Positions 46,634 through 54,501 of a stretch of DNA of 64,000 bases are shown here, piece by piece. Under the pieces are notes generated by a model that saw only the letters and a list, made by a program, of their open reading frames with translations, ran no database searches and was not told where the DNA came from. Within the stretch, counting starts at the first letter, position 1. Each line of letters opens with the position of its first letter. The translations under genes were made by a program, and so were the position numbers. Origin of the DNA: an uncultured Woeseiaceae bacterium (lineage in GTDB: Bacteria; Pseudomonadota; Gammaproteobacteria; Steroidobacterales; Woeseiaceae); assembly GCA_905182415.1 (NCBI GenBank), contig CAJJBK010000001.1, positions 24,920-88,919 on the forward strand, read 5' to 3'.

Positions 46634-48067
46634 GTGGATAATATATTAAATATAGTCTGGTTTAGGCAAGATCTTCGAATAGAAGATAATCCCGCCTTAT
46701 TTAAAGCTGCTGAAAATGCCATAATTTTACCTATTTACATTTTAGATGATGAAAACGCAAATGACTGGTGTATGGGAGAAGCTAGCCGTTGGTGGCTTCA
46801 AAAAAGTTTACAATCTTTGAATAAATCCCTTAATGGAAATTTACATTTATTTAATGGTAAAGCAGATGAAATAATCCCAGATCTGATAGAAAAAACAGAC
46901 GCTACAGGAATTTACTGGAATCGCTGTTATGAACCTTGGAGAATTTCCAGAGACAAGAAGATAAAAGCCGAATTATTAACCAATAATATAAAAGTAAGAA
47001 GCTTTAATGGCTCTCTTCTATTTGAGCCGCCTAATATAAAAAAAGCAGATGATACACCTTATAAGGTATTTACACCTTTTTATAAAAAAGGCTGCGTTGA
47101 AAATGGTCCTCCACCACGTGAATTAGTTACGAATTTACCAAAATTAATATTCAAGAAAAACATTTCTTCAAAAAATCTATCCGATTTAAGTCTTTTATCG
47201 GATATACCTTGGTATCGTCATATGGAAGAGATTTGGTCGCCAGGGGAAAAAGGCGCTAACGAAAGACTGAATCAATTTTTAGAACACGGTATTCAAAATT
47301 ATAAAATTGGCAGAAATCGACCAGATAAAGAATTCGTATCTAGACTTGGTGCCCATTTTCACTTTGGTGAATTATCCCCACATCAAGCATGGTTCAGAGT
47401 AAAAAATCTGACGCAATCATCTGACACAAAAGATAGTATTGAACACTTTTTGAGTGAATTAGGTTGGCGGGAATTTTCAAATAACCTTTTATATTACTGG
47501 CAAGAATTACCCGAAAATAATTTACAAAAAAAATTCGATCGATTCCCATGGATAAATGATTCCACAAATCTCAAAAAATGGCAGCATGGGTTAACCGGTT
47601 ATCCTATTGTCGATGCAGGTATGCGTCAATTATGGAAAACTGGCTATATGCATAATCGTGTACGTATGGTCACCGGTTCATTTTTGGTTAAAAATTTAAT
47701 GCTTGATTGGCGACATGGAGAGCGATGGTTTTGGGATACTCTGCTGGATGCTGATCTAGCAAATAACAGTGCCTCTTGGCAATGGATAGCTGGATGTGGG
47801 GCAGATGCCGCTCCTTTCTTCAGGATATTCAATCCAATCGTTCAGGGTGAAAAATTTGATCCTAATGGAGATTATGTAAGGGAATATATTCCTGAGTTAT
47901 CTCAAATACCGACAAAATTTATTCATAAGCCTTGGGAAGCTCCTGAAGATATTCTTTTAAAAGCAGGAATAATCTTGGATAAAGACTATCCACTGCCGAT
48001 CGTTGATCTAAAATTATCAAGAGAAAGGGCACTATCCGCTTTTAAGAGTCTCAGCGAGAATAATTAA
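46634..48067 (+). CDS. phrB: Deoxyribodipyrimidine photo-lyase (DNA photolyase)
   Basis: A light-driven repair enzyme that splits cyclobutane pyrimidine dimers using FADH- and an antenna pigment. The N-terminal NIVWFRQDLRIEDNPALF is the alpha/beta antenna domain start. The C-terminal FAD domain shows LGWREFSNNLLYYWQ, WQHGLTGYPIVDAGMRQLW, HNRVRMVTGSFLVKNL and ASWQWIAGCGADAAPFFRIF, including the Trp residues of the electron-transfer chain region. 477 residues is the class I CPD photolyase size. It starts with GTG at 46634. Confidence 0.93.
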   Translation: MDNILNIVWFRQDLRIEDNPALFKAAENAIILPIYILDDENANDWCMGEASRWWLQKSLQSLNKSLNGNLHLFNGKADEIIPDLIEKTDATGIYWNRCYEPWRISRDKKIKAELLTNNIKVRSFNGSLLFEPPNIKKADDTPYKVFTPFYKKGCVENGPPPRELVTNLPKLIFKKNISSKNLSDLSLLSDIPWYRHMEEIWSPGEKGANERLNQFLEHGIQNYKIGRNRPDKEFVSRLGAHFHFGELSPHQAWFRVKNLTQSSDTKDSIEHFLSELGWREFSNNLLYYWQELPENNLQKKFDRFPWINDSTNLKKWQHGLTGYPIVDAGMRQLWKTGYMHNRVRMVTGSFLVKNLMLDWRHGERWFWDTLLDADLANNSASWQWIAGCGADAAPFFRIFNPIVQGEKFDPNGDYVREYIPELSQIPTKFIHKPWEAPEDILLKAGIILDKDYPLPIVDLKLSRERALSAFKSLSENN

Positions 48068-48136
48068 TAGCCAATCAAGATTTTTTTCTTTTGTCATGCT
48101 AAGTTAATAGTGTGTTAAGTAAGCTTTGGAATAATA

Positions 48137-48664
48137 TTGACAAATAAAAATAAATTCATGGATATGCTGGTAAATTATGCGTCAGCACATCAAAATAAAA
48201 CAAATATTTTATTCCATCTAATTGGAATCCCAACGATTATGCTTGGAATAAATATTCCACTCAGCTGGATAAATTTTGATATTTTAGGTTATACCATTAC
48301 TGCAGCGCACATCATTACCGTGGGATTATTTCTATTTTATTTAACCTTGGATACAGCTTTTTCTGTTGTCTTTCTAATAATGGGATTAATTATCATAGAA
48401 TATGCAATATTTTTAAGTGCCCATCCGTCAGCAATTACTATCTCAGCATTAGCATTCTTTGGTGGGTACGCATTACAATTCATTGGTCATGCAATTGAAA
48501 AATCAATGCCTGTTTTAATCAAACATCCGATTCAAGCAAATATAGCTGCTCCATTTTTTGTTGTTGTCGAAATTTTTGGCCTACTTCGATTGAGAAAATC
48601 CCTATTTGATGAGATTAATTCGCTCGTCGCACAGCAAAGAAAAATTGATACGCAAATAAACTAA
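48137..48664 (+). CDS. DUF962/Mpo1-like membrane protein
   Basis: A 175-residue membrane protein of the DUF962 family, related to yeast Mpo1, an Fe2+-dependent dioxygenase for 2-hydroxy fatty acids. The likely metal His residues are in ASAHQNKTNILFHLIGIP and YALQFIGHAIEKSMPVLIKH. Four hydrophobic segments are visible. Start is TTG at 48137 with GGA 6 bases upstream; an ATG at 48158 is the alternative. It follows photolyase by 69 bases on the same strand, so co-regulation with it is plausible. Confidence 0.83.
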   Translation: MTNKNKFMDMLVNYASAHQNKTNILFHLIGIPTIMLGINIPLSWINFDILGYTITAAHIITVGLFLFYLTLDTAFSVVFLIMGLIIIEYAIFLSAHPSAITISALAFFGGYALQFIGHAIEKSMPVLIKHPIQANIAAPFFVVVEIFGLLRLRKSLFDEINSLVAQQRKIDTQIN

Positions 48665-48731
48665 TAAATATGAAGCGTCGTAGCTTTATTCTGAGAGTAT
48701 CGAGTTTAGTTGCAACAATAAAAAGTAATTT

Positions 48732-48914
48732 ATGGCTCAAAAAGATATTGGAAACAGAATACCCATTCATACTCTGAATACTACCGAGCAGGTAAGGGAT
48801 TTCTATAATGAATGGGGTACTAAGGATAAATATAATCAAGACATGCTTGACTAGAATTACACAGGTCCATCAGAAGCAGCTCATATATTTAATAATTACC
48901 TTCTGACTTTTTAG
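48732..48914 (+). pseudogene. Remnant of a class I SAM-dependent methyltransferase gene
   Basis: An ATG at 48732 opens 40 codons containing TEQVRDFYNEWGTKDKYNQD, then TAG (48852-48854). Reading on in the same frame gives NYTGPSEAAHIFNNYLL and another stop at 48912. This resembles the N-terminus of small methyltransferases, in which a VRDYYDxW region is followed by Y.xPxEAAxIFxxYL just before the SAM-binding motif. The first stop could be a changed Trp codon (TGG to TAG). The rest of the gene, including any SAM motif, is absent: the neighbouring DUF6152 gene begins to read in from 48916 on the other strand. Confidence 0.55.
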
Positions 48915-48915
48915 C

Positions 48916-49302
48916 TTATTCCCATTTTCCCAGTATTTTTCCATCTTGAAATTTTGCTCCAATAAATGCTCCCGCATTTGAACCATCAAGCATTGGATTA
49001 AAGCTAATTTCTATTATGTCACCAGCAATGAAGGAATTAGGTCGCCAACCTCTTCTGAATAAAGTATTGATACCAATTCCTTCAATACTCCACTCCTCTC
49101 GACGATCGTCTGAGTTCACGATATATATTTGAATCCAGACATGTGGGTTTGCCCATTGAAATTCCTTCACTGTTGCAGTTAAAGTACGAATTTCATTTTT
49201 ATCAAACATCGCGCTGGAGTGGTGAGCGAATGTAAATTGTGAGAAAGTTAATAAAAGAAAAATACAAATGGTATTTAGTAAATAAGATTTATTAAAAATC
49301 AT
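48916..49302 (-). CDS. DUF6152 family protein, exported (stand-alone domain)
   Basis: A 128-residue protein with a signal peptide followed by the DUF6152 hallmarks HHSSAMFDKNEIRTL, VKEFQWANPHVWIQI and EEWSIEGIGINTLFRRGW. The mature protein begins close to the His pair, so the N-terminal His residues may bind a metal (inference). The function of the family is not established. GAGGTAAT precedes the ATG. It lies 12 bases downstream of the next gene, and together the pair matches, domain for domain, the fused proteins at 51.8 and 52.9 kb. Confidence 0.85.
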   Translation of the reverse strand: MIFNKSYLLNTICIFLLLTFSQFTFAHHSSAMFDKNEIRTLTATVKEFQWANPHVWIQIYIVNSDDRREEWSIEGIGINTLFRRGWRPNSFIAGDIIEISFNPMLDGSNAGAFIGAKFQDGKILGKWE

Positions 49303-49314
49303 AATGATTACCTC

Positions 49315-50142
49315 TTAATCAAAATTTACATCAATTGGAATGCCATCAGGCCCAAGTGTTAATGTTTTTCCTGAGCTCGTAATTGGATTACGATTATTCT
49401 CAGCACAAGCATAATCAAAAATTCGTGTCCCTGATGGTAGTTTTCTAAAATGACGAATCACATTCCAAGGCTTAGTCAATGCAATGGGATCAATGATCGA
49501 TAGTTCTGCGCGCAATAATCCTTCCTCATTTAAAAACATACGTGTAGAAATTTCAGCTTGATCACTTAGTGTCAAGCCGCTCCGATCAAGAACGGTGTTT
49601 TTTTCACCGATCATACTGACTGTAGTGAAAACTAAAACCCCTTGATCCCAGCTTCCTACGGACTCACCCGTGTATGTTGGCCAGCGCTCATTTATTCCTG
49701 GAAGGGCTCTACCATCAGTATATATTCTCATTATATTGGGACCATTTTCTGTAATAATCCATGTTTTTTCTTCTCTAACTATAAATTCATAAACATCTGG
49801 CAAGGCCAGTAACCTTGGATAACCGGCAGGTGTGCCACAAATTGATATTGGATCAGGCAATCTATCAAGCGCAACCAAATCTAGATTGTGCGTGTATTTT
49901 TTTTCCCAAAATTCAGTTAATGGTGGAAACTGCCTGACACCTAAGCTCCCTGCCCGACCCTCTGGAGGTTTTGTCGTTGCAATATCAAACATGCCGCCAT
50001 TGCCTTCATAACGCTCCCAAACACCACTCCAATCAGGAAGTGTTTTTATTTCTTGGGACATAGCTGAACCACATAAAAGTATGGTGAGGCAATTTATCCA
50101 AATATGAGGTGGTAATAAAAGAATAATATTTTTTATTTTCAT
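49315..50142 (-). CDS. Exported protein homologous to the C-terminal half of the DUF6152 fusion proteins
   Basis: A 275-residue exported protein of unknown function. After the signal it starts LPDWSGVWERYEGNGGMF and contains ISICGTPAGYPRLLALPDVY, ENGPNIMRIYTDGRALP, TYTGESVGSWDQGVLVFTT and ALTKPWNVIRHFRKLPSGTR. The same order of motifs (sGiW, C.P.G.PR, IwlDGR, GeSiGhWegdtLviet, DP...W) occurs in the C-terminal parts of the two fusions downstream. The pattern suggests a beta-rich fold binding a shared ligand. It is encoded just upstream of the stand-alone DUF6152 gene. Confidence 0.78.
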   Translation of the reverse strand: MKIKNIILLLPPHIWINCLTILLCGSAMSQEIKTLPDWSGVWERYEGNGGMFDIATTKPPEGRAGSLGVRQFPPLTEFWEKKYTHNLDLVALDRLPDPISICGTPAGYPRLLALPDVYEFIVREEKTWIITENGPNIMRIYTDGRALPGINERWPTYTGESVGSWDQGVLVFTTVSMIGEKNTVLDRSGLTLSDQAEISTRMFLNEEGLLRAELSIIDPIALTKPWNVIRHFRKLPSGTRIFDYACAENNRNPITSSGKTLTLGPDGIPIDVNFD

Positions 50143-50289
50143 ATTTGATTCCGTTTGCTTAATAATAAATATTAACGGTATGTGCTCAATTGAGCAAAAA
50201 TGAATTATTTTAACTTACAATGAAAAAAATAAAGTTATGATACGTTATAGAAAAAATAACTGATTGCTTATAATACAGGAAGGAATAAT

Positions 50290-50940
50290 GTGGATAAATT
50301 AAACCTCTATTTTAGCCCAAGAGCCTGTTCATTGGCTTGTCATATTGCACTCGAAGAATCTGGACTAGACTATATCTCGACCTCAACTAAAATCAGAATG
50401 GATGAACATAAAACTGTCGCATATCAAGCAATCAATCCTTGGAGGAAAATTCCAATACTTTCCTTCAATGGAGAAGTTCTCACTGAAACACATGCTATAT
50501 TGTCTTATATTGCCGATCTATCTTCTATCAATTTAATCCCACAAAACCCTCTCGCCAGAGCGCGCGCGCATGAATGGTTAAATTTCTTATCTAGTACCGT
50601 ACACATTGCATTTCGACCTTTATTTAGACCCAATTTATTATTAGATCGTGAAGAATTACATCCAGAACTTAGAAAAAAAGGTATCCCAAACCTTAAAAAA
50701 ACTCTTTTAGAGATAGAGAGACGCCTCACTGGGAAAAAATGGGCCTTGGGAGATACATACAGTATCTGCGATCCTTACTTATTGGTATTCCATATCTGGA
50801 GTCAACGAGATGATATTATTGAGTATGTTGCTGACATGCCAAATTGGATGGCGCATAGAAAAAGAATAGAAGCTCGAGAGGCAACAAAAAAAGTATTCTT
50901 AAAGGAAGGCATTAATGCTCAAAATATCACTGATAAATAG
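50290..50940 (+). CDS. Glutathione S-transferase family protein
   Basis: A cytoplasmic GST of 216 residues. The thioredoxin-like domain starts LYFSPRACSLACHIALEESG, where a Ser or Cys of SPRACS would activate glutathione as in beta-class enzymes. NPWRKIPIL supplies the cis-Pro segment and LTETHAILSYIADL the gamma-glutamyl-binding Glu/Thr. The helical domain begins near residue 90. GTG at 50290 is preceded by AGGAAGGA. It is 43 bases before the dioxygenase gene, so the two may be an operon for ring-compound catabolism. Confidence 0.88.
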   Translation: MDKLNLYFSPRACSLACHIALEESGLDYISTSTKIRMDEHKTVAYQAINPWRKIPILSFNGEVLTETHAILSYIADLSSINLIPQNPLARARAHEWLNFLSSTVHIAFRPLFRPNLLLDREELHPELRKKGIPNLKKTLLEIERRLTGKKWALGDTYSICDPYLLVFHIWSQRDDIIEYVADMPNWMAHRKRIEAREATKKVFLKEGINAQNITDK

Positions 50941-50983
50941 AAAAAATTATTGCGGTTATTCTAATTAAGATGAAATTAAACAC

Positions 50984-51802
50984 ATGACGATGGTTTATGC
51001 GGGTATATGCTGTCATGCACCAGGCATCACAAGCCGTCCAGAAAAAGCCAATCAAGAAGATCTTTCCTTATTATTAAATCAATTTGATCGTTTGAGAAAT
51101 GAAATTGAAGCGGTACGTCCAGATGCCATTTTTTTAGTTTCAGCAGAACACTATGCGAACTTTTTTAACGATAATATGCCTACTTATGCAGTTGGAATGG
51201 CCAATCATTATGAGGGGCCAATCGAAGATCCTGAATGGTTAGGTATTGCAAGAGTCCAGGTTCCTGGAAATTCTAGTTTATCAAAAAGAATAGTTGCTTC
51301 TCTGTTGAATGATATTGATGTTTCTTATTCTGAAGAATGGAAATTTGATCATGGCATGATGGTACCCTTGCATCATCTGACACCCAATTACGATATTCCC
51401 ATTATTCCATCAAATATCAACTGTCAATCGCCACCGTTTACGTCTTTAGCCAGAAGCTATGAATTTGGAGCAGCTCTTAGAAAAGTATTTGATAATATGC
51501 CAGAAAGAATAGCTTTAATCGGAACCGGTGGCACTTCTCATTGGCCGTGCACGCCGGACAGTGGCAAAATCAATGAAGCCTGGGACAGAGAATTTCTTAG
51601 TTATTGGCAAGATAACAATCACAGTGCTATGACAAACTATAAAGATGAGGATGTTTTAAATATTGCTGGGCAGGGTGCATTTGAAATCAGGACATCAATT
51701 GCGATTGCCGGTGCTGCGGGCGGGAAAGGTGATATATATTTTTACCAACCGATACCAGAATTTGCATGCGGCTGTCTTGTAGCTTCAATGGAGGTTAAAT
51801 AG
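50984..51802 (+). CDS. Class III extradiol ring-cleavage dioxygenase (LigB-type catalytic subunit)
   Basis: A non-haem Fe(II) enzyme of the LigB superfamily that opens catechol-type rings next to the hydroxyl groups. Fe-ligand candidates are the His of ICCHAPGITS (about residue 12) and of VSAEHYANFF (about residue 56), with DHGMMVPLHHL and GTGGTSHWPCTPD in the usual later positions. 272 residues fits the beta subunit of protocatechuate 4,5-dioxygenase-like enzymes. No separate small (LigA) subunit gene is next to it. ATG 50984 is used; a second ATG two codons later is possible. Confidence 0.87.
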   Translation: MTMVYAGICCHAPGITSRPEKANQEDLSLLLNQFDRLRNEIEAVRPDAIFLVSAEHYANFFNDNMPTYAVGMANHYEGPIEDPEWLGIARVQVPGNSSLSKRIVASLLNDIDVSYSEEWKFDHGMMVPLHHLTPNYDIPIIPSNINCQSPPFTSLARSYEFGAALRKVFDNMPERIALIGTGGTSHWPCTPDSGKINEAWDREFLSYWQDNNHSAMTNYKDEDVLNIAGQGAFEIRTSIAIAGAAGGKGDIYFYQPIPEFACGCLVASMEVK

Positions 51803-51807
51803 TTATT

Positions 51808-52836
51808 TTAACCCCCTTGTAAGTACAATTTTGCACTCTCCATTGTGCATGGTGCCTGTATAACTTCGCGATCAGCAATTTTCTTCCAACGATGAAAAAA
51901 AGTATGCGGTTTCGTCAAATAAACCGGGTCATTGATCGTAATTTCTGCAATCAAATAAGTACCATTTCCAGATAAGGTAAATTTTTCAGTTAGTTGTTTC
52001 TGGTTGCTTGAGTTTATTCCGGTATGAGATCCCCATGGATCATCAACAAAGTTATCCGTTGAGATAATTAAACTATTACCTTCTAACCAACCAAGAGAAT
52101 GCCCAAGTTTAGACGGATTTTCTCTCTTAACAGAATGATCCAAATGAATCACTCTTACATCACGCATTAACTCTCTCTCAAATATGATGGTCTTGTCATT
52201 GGGTCTAGTAATCATAACCGGATAAGGAACGATCATTGCTTTCGGCGGTCCAGGGTTACCGCAATTAACCATAGGGTTTTGATCTTCATGAAAATTATCT
52301 ACCATTTCTTGGCCAAGTTCAGTAAGAGGCCAGTTTTTAGGAGGTTTGTAATGAGGATTAAATTTGGCTTTTCCTGTCGCTGGATCAAAGTCTGATCTTT
52401 TCCATAATCCTGAAAAATCTGTTGATGGAACAACAATCCCTTCTTCCTTTTCTGTCATTGATAACCTTGAACCATCCTTACGTTCAGCCCAACTTAGTCC
52501 CGTATAATGTCGTAATTCATTATAATCATGCGGTCCTTGCCAAGTGATTAAATCTCCTTTAGCAAAACTTTTCTTTTCCCAGCCTCGTTTAGCCATAGCA
52601 GGTGGATGAAGCATTTCAATACTATATTCAACAACATTCCCATTTTTATCGGGAGCTTTAACCTTAAGAAAGACATGCGGCATTGTCCAACTGTATCTGG
52701 TTACAATTCCACTATAAGTTCTAACATCATCACGATTTAAATTTGCATGTGAATGATGTGCTTGAGCGCTATAGTAGCCAAATATAAGAAGGCTTAATAA
52801 CAGAATTTGTTGTAATAATTTTTTTATTATTTGCAT
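51808..52836 (-). CDS. DUF6152 fusion protein, exported (342 residues)
   Basis: A signal peptide is followed by a DUF6152 domain (AHHSHANLNRDDVRTYSGIV, RYSWTMPHVFLKVKAP, EYSIEMLHPPAMAKRGW, residues about 25-125). The second domain starts FSGLWKRSDFDPATGK and shows VNCGNPGPPKAMIVPYPVMI and HSLGWLEGNSLIISTDNF (about residues 140-340). The second part aligns by motif order with the 49.3 kb protein. AAAGG precedes the ATG. It lies 16 bases downstream of a second fusion gene and ends 5 bases from the convergent dioxygenase gene. Function unknown. Confidence 0.82.
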   Translation of the reverse strand: MQIIKKLLQQILLLSLLIFGYYSAQAHHSHANLNRDDVRTYSGIVTRYSWTMPHVFLKVKAPDKNGNVVEYSIEMLHPPAMAKRGWEKKSFAKGDLITWQGPHDYNELRHYTGLSWAERKDGSRLSMTEKEEGIVVPSTDFSGLWKRSDFDPATGKAKFNPHYKPPKNWPLTELGQEMVDNFHEDQNPMVNCGNPGPPKAMIVPYPVMITRPNDKTIIFERELMRDVRVIHLDHSVKRENPSKLGHSLGWLEGNSLIISTDNFVDDPWGSHTGINSSNQKQLTEKFTLSGNGTYLIAEITINDPVYLTKPHTFFHRWKKIADREVIQAPCTMESAKLYLQGG

Positions 52837-52852
52837 GAGTTGCCTTTAGTTA

Positions 52853-54100
52853 TTACATGCCTGGAAGAAGTTCATTATCGGCTGCAAAACAATTAGCTTC
52901 TCTAATATCAGCACGTAATGTTCGATCGCGGAATTTAGTATGCTTCCATTCTCCTTCCCAATGCTCAGGGTCAGTCATAGTAAAATCAATTTTTAAAGTA
53001 TTCGCATCGTTAAGCATTGTAATATGCTCAACGATTTTAAGCTGATCACCAGTAAAAATTCCTTGCTGTATTAAATGGTTTTCATCGGTGAACCCAACTG
53101 TTTCTATTACTAATGTATCCCCTTCCCAGTGTCCAATAGATTCTCCATTCCAATTATTATCTCTACTTTCAACTGGCTCACGATCTCTTCCATCCAACCA
53201 AATTGCTCTGTATTCATTATTTAATCTCGATATCATAAAAATTGCTGTTGGATGCTGAAGCATCATCAGAGATCCATAGCGCGTCATCAAGCGAGGCATT
53301 CCGGCTGGATAGCATCTCGCTGTCGGTTCATAATAACGTTTACCAGCTTTGGCATAACTTCGATATTCATCTATGGTTGCTTGTCCTTTTTTTGTAAATT
53401 TAGGATGAGGTTTAAATTCATAAGAGCCATACATAGATGTATAATTTTGATCGCCCCTATCTTCACCCCTGAAAGACCAGATACCCGTTAAATCAAAAGG
53501 GGCTGGGGATCTTTTTTTATTTAAGTTTTCGGGATCCAATGCACCCGGTCCAGTTTGTCTTGCGTCACTGGCAATAATAGGTAATTTATTTGGGCGGGTT
53601 TTCGCTTCTCTCTGCTGCCAGGTTTCACCTTTCGGTGGAGGTGTCCATTCCACCAGAGAAGGGATTACCCTCTCTTGTTCGCCTGCAGCTGGATCTTGAT
53701 ATTCTTCTCCAACTTGATAAGAATCACCACTGGCAAGCGTAATTCTTTGCAGTAAACCACCTGGTTTGCCAGAACGAAGCGGATGCATAACTACGGTGAT
53801 AAATTCGCTGGATTTAGTTGCATCCATAAGCAATTTTTTATTAAAGCCTTTTCCAGCGAGAATTGTGGTTCCAGGTCCCTCAATCTTCCAAAGAATCGAA
53901 TTATCCGTATCGCCAGGAACCTCTATATTGATCGCCATATGAGGATTGCGCCAGACTGAGCGCGTGATTTTACCCGAAACGGTTACTGATTTTGTCTTGT
54001 CAAAGGCAATTGCTGAGTGATGAGCCATCAGTTCTTGATGAGAGAAAATTAAACATAGAATGAAGGCGAATAATTTAAGATTTTGAGTGATTTTATTCAT
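52853..54100 (-). CDS. DUF6152 fusion protein, exported (415 residues)
   Basis: The larger DUF6152 fusion. The first domain follows the signal peptide (MAHHSAIAFDKTKSVTVSG, RSVWRNPHMAINIEVPG, WKIEGPGTTILAGKGF). A polar linker of about 90 residues leads to the second domain: DLTGIWSFRGEDRGDQNY, ARCYPAGMPRLMTRYG, YRAIWLDGRDREP, NGESIGHWEGDTLVIETVGF and DPEHWEGEWKHTKFRDR. Its ATG overlaps the stop of the cytochrome c gene by 4 bases, so translation is coupled. The family's role is unknown; exported location and coupling to a cytochrome suggest a periplasmic oxidation step. Confidence 0.82.
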   Translation of the reverse strand: MNKITQNLKLFAFILCLIFSHQELMAHHSAIAFDKTKSVTVSGKITRSVWRNPHMAINIEVPGDTDNSILWKIEGPGTTILAGKGFNKKLLMDATKSSEFITVVMHPLRSGKPGGLLQRITLASGDSYQVGEEYQDPAAGEQERVIPSLVEWTPPPKGETWQQREAKTRPNKLPIIASDARQTGPGALDPENLNKKRSPAPFDLTGIWSFRGEDRGDQNYTSMYGSYEFKPHPKFTKKGQATIDEYRSYAKAGKRYYEPTARCYPAGMPRLMTRYGSLMMLQHPTAIFMISRLNNEYRAIWLDGRDREPVESRDNNWNGESIGHWEGDTLVIETVGFTDENHLIQQGIFTGDQLKIVEHITMLNDANTLKIDFTMTDPEHWEGEWKHTKFRDRTLRADIREANCFAADNELLPGM

Positions 54101-54501
54101 TTTTCGGTTTTCCTAATAGCGTTTTCAAGTATATTTTTAAGAGTAGGTATATTTTCAATCTGTGGTGGCTTATCTGTTAAGGTATTTATATAAGCATATA
54201 AATCTTTAGCCTCCTGATCATTAATCACAGCTGCACTGTAATTAGGCATACTATTTGATGGTTTCAATGGATTAATATCAGCTCTTAACCTCAAGAAAGT
54301 AATAAATAATGTTTCGCTTGTCATAATGCCACTCACATTATTAGCAATTGGGTGTCTGCCGGCACCATTATAGCCATGGCAACTATAACAACCATGATCC
54401 AAATAGAGGGACGCGCCGCTACTAATATTTGTAGCTGAATTTATAGTTGGGACATATAAAAATACAGTCAATATAAGTATATATAGAGATAATTTCTTCA
54501 T
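54097..54501 (-). CDS. Small c-type cytochrome
   Basis: A periplasmic monohaem cytochrome c of 134 residues with a signal peptide ending near TINSATN. The haem motif is CYSCH in HGCYSCHGYNGAGRHPIA; the Met ligand is probably in PSNSMPNYSAAVI. YAYINTL is the usual C-terminal helix. It overlaps both neighbours by 4 bases: its ATG lies in the stop of the ThDP enzyme gene, and its own stop overlaps the start of the 415-residue fusion. This suggests it takes electrons from one of those proteins. Confidence 0.88.
   Translation of the reverse strand: MKKLSLYILILTVFLYVPTINSATNISSGASLYLDHGCYSCHGYNGAGRHPIANNVSGIMTSETLFITFLRLRADINPLKPSNSMPNYSAAVINDQEAKDLYAYINTLTDKPPQIENIPTLKNILENAIRKTEK

Noticed and set aside
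48670..48777. A 35-codon frame starting MKRRSFILRVSSLVATIKSN that looks like the start of a Tat signal
   Set aside because: It overlaps the methyltransferase remnant in another frame, has a charged segment where the hydrophobic core should be, and stops before any mature domain.
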